A stretch of 11,544 nucleotides of DNA from an uncultured Rubrobacteraceae bacterium. Its GTDB lineage: Bacteria > Actinomycetota > Rubrobacteria > Rubrobacterales > Rubrobacteraceae. Where the stretch lies: positions 1 to 11,544 of the forward strand of contig CADCUZ010000064.1 in assembly GCA_902806015.1 (NCBI GenBank), in the 5' to 3' direction. The position numbers were made by a program, and so were the translations under genes. Positions 7,776-11,544 of the stretch are shown here, in pieces. The notes beneath the pieces were generated by a model. It was not told the origin of the DNA. It did not search any database and saw nothing but the letters and a program-made list of their open reading frames with translations. Position 1 is the first letter of the stretch. Each line of letters starts with the position of its first letter.

Positions 7776-8588
7776 CTACACGATCCACGCGACGATCATC
7801 CAGGTCAGGACTAGCGCCAGGACCGCCCAATCGGAGGGCTTCGCCTCCATCAGGCGGAACTTGGTGCGGCCACGGCCGCCCCGGTAGCTTCGGGTGTTCA
7901 TGGCGGTAGTCAGGGTGTCGGCGCGGGCGAAGCCGCTGATAAAGATGGGGACGAGGAGGCGCCCGATGCGTCTCGCGCGCGTCACGGCGCCGCCCTCGTC
8001 GAAGGGTACGCCGCGGGCGGTCTGGGCGCGGGCGAGGCGCTCTATCTCCTCTATGAAGATGGGGACGAACTTTATGGCTATGACGAAGACGAGCACGAGC
8101 TCGTTCACGGGCACGCGGAGGCGCTGGAGCGGGGCGAAGATCAGCTCCAGGCCGTTGGTGAGGTCCACGAGCGAGGTCGTGAGCATCAGCATCGTGGTGA
8201 CGTGGTACAGGAAGACGACGCGCAGCCCCAGGATGCCGGCCGTGTAGAGCCCCTCCGTAGAGACCGAGAGTATCCCCCACCGCCACAGGTAGTCAGACGG
8301 CGCGACCTCCACCGTGTAGAAGAGGCCCTGGAATACCAGGATAAAGAGGAGACACGCCAGGAAAAACTGAGAGCCACGCAGGATAAAGCCCACAGGGATG
8401 CGGGAGACGGCCTGTATGAGGGCGAGCAGCAGCAGCACCACCCCGAAGCCGAGGAAGTCGTCGATCAGGAACGATGCGACGACGAATATGAACGTGACGA
8501 TGATTTTGATGCGCGCGTCCATCCGGTGGATAAACGAGCCCGTGTCCACGTACTGCCCGAAGATGACGTTGCGCTGAAGCTCCAGCAC
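7776..8588 (-). CDS. ecfT: ECF transporter transmembrane component EcfT
   Basis: 270 aa integral membrane scaffold that couples the two ATPases to the substrate-binding S subunit. It opens with FGQYVDTGSFIHRMDARIKI (10-29), the family signature normally reading GQY..G.S..H.LDPR.K. Hydrophobic helices follow at about 28-42, 48-62, 74-91, 114-139, 162-180 and 252-270. The coupling helices carry AQTARG (188-193), a canonical ARG motif, and AMNTRSYRG (229-237), where the second motif is TRS instead of ARG but keeps the Arg that contacts the ATPase. Its GTG start overlaps the stop of the upstream ATPase by one base (TAGTG). It is the last gene of a four-gene S-A-A-T operon. Confidence 0.92.
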   Translation of the reverse strand: MLELQRNVIFGQYVDTGSFIHRMDARIKIIVTFIFVVASFLIDDFLGFGVVLLLLALIQAVSRIPVGFILRGSQFFLACLLFILVFQGLFYTVEVAPSDYLWRWGILSVSTEGLYTAGILGLRVVFLYHVTTMLMLTTSLVDLTNGLELIFAPLQRLRVPVNELVLVFVIAIKFVPIFIEEIERLARAQTARGVPFDEGGAVTRARRIGRLLVPIFISGFARADTLTTAMNTRSYRGGRGRTKFRLMEAKPSDWAVLALVLTWMIVAWIV

Positions 8589-9460
8589 TACGCGGCACCC
8601 AGCCTCTTTACCAGCTCCGCTTCGAGCTCTCCTTCCGTGAGGAGGTCGGTGGGAAAGTCCGGGAAGAGCCCCCGCATCTCCTGCGCCCCGATCACGGGCT
8701 CGGGGAGCGTTATGTCCAACTGGGCGAGCCTGTCGGCCTCGCGTAGCACCTCGCGCACCGGCCCGTCCATCACGACCCTACCGTCGTCGAGCACGACGAA
8801 GCGGTCGCAAAGGAGGCTCGCGTCGGTGAGGCTAGCGGAGCACACGACCAGGGTGAGGTCCCGGTCTTTTTGCAGCCGCACCAACAGTTCCAATAGCTCG
8901 CGCCTCCCTCGCGGGTCGAGGCCGGCCATCGGCTCGTCGAGCACGAGTACGGGCGTGCGCATGGCGAGCACGCCGGCTATCGCGACGCGGCGGCGCTGGC
9001 CGCCGGAGAGGGCGTGGACGTAACGTAGCCGGTACTCCGGGTAGGGGAGGCCCAGGGCATTCAGGCTCTCCTCGACCCGCTCGCGGGTCTCGGCGGCAGT
9101 CAATCCGGCGGCAGTCGGGCCGAAGGCCACGTCCGCTCCGACGACGTTCTCGATGATTTGGGAGTCCGGCCGCTGGAAGACGATGCCGACCTCTCGCCTA
9201 AGCCTGACCCGGTCGTAGCCCGGTTCGGCGATGTCCCGCCCGTCGTAGAAGACCTGCCCCGGTTTCACGCGCAGGAGGTGGGCGAAGGAGTCCACGATGG
9301 TTGATTTGCCCGACTGAGTGGCGCCCACGATGCCAACCCGCTCCCCACGCCAGATGGCGAGAGACGCGTCCCGGATCGCCTCACCCGCCCGCGGCGTCCC
9401 TTCGAGGTAGGTGTAACCGAAGCTCCGCAGCTCCAGGATCGGGGGGGCGCCATCGCCCAT
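8588..9460 (-). CDS. ecfA2: ECF transporter ATPase EcfA2, switch histidine replaced
   Basis: 290-aa ABC ATPase that powers the ECF importer as a heterodimer with the upstream EcfA1. Visible motifs are Walker A GATQSGKST (46-54), Q-loop FQRPDSQI (95-102), signature LSGGQRRRVAIAG (151-163) and Walker B LVLDEP (172-177) with catalytic Glu176 and an intact D-loop AGLDP (179-183). The H-loop is unusual: where V.THS.EEA is expected the protein reads VVCSASLTDA, placing Ala209 where the switch His belongs. The C-terminal extension (about 240-290) is typical of EcfA proteins. Start and previous stop overlap (TGATG). EcfA2 rather than EcfA1 is assigned by operon order; the naming could be reversed. 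Confidence 0.88.
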   Translation of the reverse strand: MGDGAPPILELRSFGYTYLEGTPRAGEAIRDASLAIWRGERVGIVGATQSGKSTIVDSFAHLLRVKPGQVFYDGRDIAEPGYDRVRLRREVGIVFQRPDSQIIENVVGADVAFGPTAAGLTAAETRERVEESLNALGLPYPEYRLRYVHALSGGQRRRVAIAGVLAMRTPVLVLDEPMAGLDPRGRRELLELLVRLQKDRDLTLVVCSASLTDASLLCDRFVVLDDGRVVMDGPVREVLREADRLAQLDITLPEPVIGAQEMRGLFPDFPTDLLTEGELEAELVKRLGAA

Positions 9461-10317
9461 CAGGCAAGGGGTTCGGCCGACGCCGAGGGCCCGACCGCGG
9501 CGGTGAGCGCGACCCGCAGGTCAGCCTCGTCCAGGATGTCGCCCTCCAGGCGTATGCCGCGGGAGCGCAGGCGGTGGGCGAGGCTGGCGGCGAGAGGAAC
9601 GTCCAGGCCGACCTCCCGCAGCTTCTCGACGTGGCGGAAGACCTCGGCGGGGGTGCCGTCCAGGATCTTGCGCCCCGAGTCCATCACCACGACCCGGTCA
9701 AAGAGGGAGGCTTCGTGCATGGAGTGGGTCACGTGCAAGACGCCCATGTTCTCGCGGCGGTTCAGGTCCCGGATCGCGCCCACCAGGCGCATCGCGACCG
9801 GGACCGGGAGGAGGGAGGTGGGCTCGTCCAGGATCAGGAACCGCGGACGCATCGCCAGCGCCCCGGCTATCGCCACCCGCTGCTTCTGGCCCGAGGAGAG
9901 GTCCTCGATCAGGCGCCCCCGGATCTCCTGCAGCCCAAGCGCGCCGAGCGACGACTCGACCCTCTCGGCAATCTCCTCCCGCGGCAACCCCAGGTTCTCC
10001 GGCCCGAAGGCCACGTCGTCTTCAACGCGGTTCATGACGAGCTGGTCGTCCGGGTCCTGAAAGACGACGGAGACCTTGCGCCGGACCTCCCACTGGTTCT
10101 CCTCGCCCACGGGGACGCCGTCTATGTGGATTCTGCCCTCCGTGGGGTACTCAATGGCGGTGAGCAGCTTGACGAGCGTGCTCTTGCCCGAGCCGTTGTG
10201 GCCGATGATCGCGACGAACTGCCCCGACTCCACGCGCAGGTTCAGCCCGCGTAGGGCTGGCACCGCGTCCTCCGCGCCCGTGCGGTAGGAGAAGGAGAGG
10301 TCCTCTATCTCGATCAC
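9460..10317 (-). CDS. ecfA1: ECF transporter ATPase EcfA1, atypical D-loop
   Basis: 285-aa ABC ATPase, partner of EcfA2 in the importer. Motifs are aromatic FSYRTG (9-14), Walker A GHNGSGKST (39-47), Q-loop FQDPDDQ (86-92), signature LSSGQKQRVAIAG (140-152), Walker B LILDEP (161-166) with Glu165, and switch His198 in HVTHSMHEA. Two departures are visible: the signature is LSSGQ rather than LSGGQ, and the D-loop reads SLLPVP (168-173) where S.LDP is expected, so the conserved Asp is missing. The start is GTG 10317, 18 nt past the S-component stop, with GAAGGG 13 nt upstream as a weak RBS. The C-terminal domain (about 225-285) resembles other EcfA proteins. Confidence 0.88.
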   Translation of the reverse strand: MIEIEDLSFSYRTGAEDAVPALRGLNLRVESGQFVAIIGHNGSGKSTLVKLLTAIEYPTEGRIHIDGVPVGEENQWEVRRKVSVVFQDPDDQLVMNRVEDDVAFGPENLGLPREEIAERVESSLGALGLQEIRGRLIEDLSSGQKQRVAIAGALAMRPRFLILDEPTSLLPVPVAMRLVGAIRDLNRRENMGVLHVTHSMHEASLFDRVVVMDSGRKILDGTPAEVFRHVEKLREVGLDVPLAASLAHRLRSRGIRLEGDILDEADLRVALTAAVGPSASAEPLA

Positions 10318-10335
10318 GGCGCCGCGGACGCCCTT

Positions 10336-10935
10336 CTAATAGCGTCGCTCTTGGTCGGCAGCCGTCTCCGCGGCCGTCGTCCGCCCGCTGCGGACGAGCA
10401 TGACCCCCCGGACCACCACTACCGTGACGACAGCGGCGAGGGCCGCCTCGACGAGCGCCTGCGGCACTATGGGCACGACCGCCGCGAGCGGCAGGTAGCC
10501 AAGCAGGACGGCCATCCCGAGGACGCCAACGGTGTTGGTCAGGGAACCGAGCACGCCTGAGACGGCTGAGGCGAGGTCCAAGCTGACGTTCTTCAGGCCC
10601 ACGAAGGCCGCCCAGGCCACCACCCCGATCAGGAGCCGCGGCAGGATCGAGACCAGGGGGTTCCTGAAGAAGGGCACCTCGGCCTGGATAAAGGAGAAGA
10701 CGCCGAAGATCAAACCCACTATCGTGCCTACGACCGGTCCTTCGAGAGCGCCACCCAGGATGACGGGCACGTGCAGGATGGTGGCGTTGCCGGCGAGGTT
10801 CGGGACCGGGATGAAGCCCAGGCGGGTGGCGCCGAGGAAGATCGCGATCCCCCCGAGAATCCCGGCTATGACGATCTGGCGCACGCTGAGGCCGAACATC
10901 GAGTCGCGCCCCCCGCTTCTCGAACCCGTCGTCAT
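10336..10935 (-). CDS. ECF transporter S component, substrate unknown
   Basis: 199-aa membrane protein that binds the transported vitamin or metal-type substrate and docks on the EcfT/EcfA module encoded next to it. It has about six hydrophobic segments, near residues 20-36, 51-66, 68-84, 98-114, 122-148 and 150-178. The block GNATILHVPVILGGALEGPV (49-68), then VGLIFGVFSF and FRNPLVSILPRLLIG, is the pattern of the general ECF-S family (PF12822-like). It does not carry signatures I can tie to riboflavin, biotin, thiamine or cobalt. ATG 10935 is chosen over a longer reading to 11088 because GGAGGAG ends 5 nt before it and the promoter lies inside the longer version. It is the first gene of a dedicated S-A-A-T operon. 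Confidence 0.82.
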   Translation of the reverse strand: MTTGSRSGGRDSMFGLSVRQIVIAGILGGIAIFLGATRLGFIPVPNLAGNATILHVPVILGGALEGPVVGTIVGLIFGVFSFIQAEVPFFRNPLVSILPRLLIGVVAWAAFVGLKNVSLDLASAVSGVLGSLTNTVGVLGMAVLLGYLPLAAVVPIVPQALVEAALAAVVTVVVVRGVMLVRSGRTTAAETAADQERRY

Positions 10936-10940
10936 GCCCG

Positions 10941-10947
10941 CTCCTCC
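10941..10947 (-). promoter_or_regulatory. Strong ribosome binding site of the S component
   Basis: GGAGGAG on the minus strand, 5 nt before ATG 10935. Just upstream a small hairpin CCGGC-AGAG-GCCGG (about 10951-10964) ends near the Shine-Dalgarno sequence and could modulate access to it. Confidence 0.65.
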
Positions 10948-10980
10948 TTCCGGCCTCTGCCGGATGTTCCTGTCGGCCGA

Positions 10981-11009
10981 AGTATCCGCACCCGCACGCG
11001 GGCTGTCAA
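10981..11009 (-). promoter_or_regulatory. Promoter of the ECF operon with palindrome in the spacer
   Basis: On the minus strand a consensus TTGACA (11009-11004), an exact 17-nt spacer and GATACT (10986-10981, 4/6) give a start near 10974 and a 5' leader of about 40 nt. The spacer contains CCCGC-GT-GCGGG (11002-10991), an inverted repeat placed as an operator would be. The leader is too short for a known class of vitamin riboswitch, so control by a repressor is more likely. Confidence 0.65.
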
Positions 11010-11014
11010 ACGAT

Positions 11015-11544
11015 CTACAAGGGGGGCGTGAAACGCCCGTCGGCGGCGGTCCATCCGCCGTCCACGAGCATGAAGCCCCCTGTGACATAAGAGCTCGCTT
11101 CGGAGGCCAGGTAGACCACCATCCCCACCATCTCGTGCGGCTGCGCCCACCGGCCGAGGATGCTCTTGTTCGCGTAGGCGCCGTACCAGTCGGGGCTGTC
11201 CTTGATCTGGGCGGTCAGCGGCGTCTCGACGACGCCCGGCGCTATGGCGTTGGCCCGCACGCCACGCGGGCCAAGCTCGGCCGCCAGAGCCCGCAGCATC
11301 TGGATCGTCCCCGATTTTGTGGCGGCGTAGACCCCCTGCCCCGGCTCGACGACCTGCCCCCTGATGCTCGAGAACGCGATGATGCTCCCCGACCCCCGCT
11401 CCGCCATCCCCCTCCCGAACCCCCGGCAGAGGCGGAAGGTGCCTTTGAGGTTCAGGTCCACGACCTTGTCGAACTCCTCGTCGGTGATCTCCAACAAGGG
11501 TTTCCTGACGTTGACGCTAGGCGTGCTGACGAGCACGTCGGGAG
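11015..11544 (-). CDS. SDR-family NAD(P)-dependent oxidoreductase, C-terminal part
   Basis: Partial: about 175 residues are visible and the N-terminus with the cofactor-binding Rossmann glycines lies beyond the window. Classical SDR catalytic residues are present: Asn in VVDLNLKGTF, Ser in IIAFSSIRGQ, and Tyr/Lys in VYAATKSG. RANAIAPGVVETPL, GRWAQPHEM and the C-terminal YVTGGFMLVDGG are typical of 3-oxoacyl-reductase or gluconate-dehydrogenase-like members; the substrate cannot be told. The strand-4 motif, normally NNAG, reads STPS here (PDVLVSTPSVNV), which is unusual. It lies upstream of the ECF operon in the same direction, but the ECF promoter begins 6 nt past its stop, so the two are probably separately transcribed. 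Confidence 0.85.
   Translation of the reverse strand, partial: PDVLVSTPSVNVRKPLLEITDEEFDKVVDLNLKGTFRLCRGFGRGMAERGSGSIIAFSSIRGQVVEPGQGVYAATKSGTIQMLRALAAELGPRGVRANAIAPGVVETPLTAQIKDSPDWYGAYANKSILGRWAQPHEMVGMVVYLASEASSYVTGGFMLVDGGWTAADGRFTPPL

Noticed and set aside
6466..8286. Very long (606-aa) open frame on the minus strand opposite the dehydrogenase
   Set aside because: Low-complexity Arg/Ala/Asp-rich translation without motifs; it is the antisense of a clear dehydrogenase and overlaps ecfT in another frame. It is a GC-rich codon-bias artefact.
10936..10975. Vitamin riboswitch ahead of the ECF operon
   Set aside because: The predicted leader is only about 40 nt, with one small hairpin, too short for the known TPP, FMN or cobalamin riboswitch architectures.
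10936..11088. N-terminal extension of the ECF S component
   Set aside because: It would run through the operon promoter and into the SDR gene, while ATG 10935 has a strong ribosome binding site.

Overview
The window is very GC-rich and densely packed. A fused biotin carboxylase/BCCP subunit, a tiny epsilon-like carboxylase subunit, an apparently leaderless start and short Gram-positive style ECF modules all fit a high-GC actinobacterium. A Rubrobacter-like lineage is my best guess, but this is inference from gene content, not a search result.

Layout, left to right. At the left edge are the first 21 bases of a tRNA on the minus strand. Its promoter lies back to back with the promoter of a DUF151 bifunctional-nuclease gene (174-674, +), which ends in two tandem hairpins. 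Next comes a long minus-strand operon read from 6476 down to about 804. It encodes an acyl-CoA carboxylase beta (carboxyltransferase) subunit, two small membrane proteins (116 and 68 aa), an epsilon-like subunit, and the alpha subunit (biotin carboxylase + BCCP). It continues with a 365-aa protein that I recognise as a degenerate, apparently catalytically dead RtcB-fold paralogue, a small unknown protein, and a frameshifted DUF5654 membrane protein. Most junctions are stop/start overlaps or gaps of a few bases, so the genes are probably translationally coupled.

Divergent from that operon is a leucine/valine-type amino-acid dehydrogenase (6583-7689, +). The 106-bp gap between the two carries a TAGAAT -10 box facing each way, with a CCGCC/GGCGG inverted repeat midway between them. 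Functionally this looks like branched-chain amino-acid catabolism: oxidative deamination to 2-oxoacids, with acyl-CoA products such as propionyl-CoA later carboxylated by the neighbouring complex. The beta subunit has Asp in the position reported to favour propionyl-CoA.

The right third is a complete ECF vitamin/metal-type importer operon on the minus strand: S component (10935-10336), EcfA1, EcfA2 and EcfT, ending at 7776. It has a good TTGACA-17-GATACT promoter just after a partial SDR oxidoreductase that runs off the right edge. The substrate cannot be read from the sequence. Both ATPases carry unusual changes in motifs that are normally conserved.

The most interesting element is the dead RtcB-like protein locked into a carboxylase operon, together with the two unrecognised membrane miniproteins placed between the carboxylase subunits. 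No CRISPR array, insertion sequence, phage gene or rRNA was seen.
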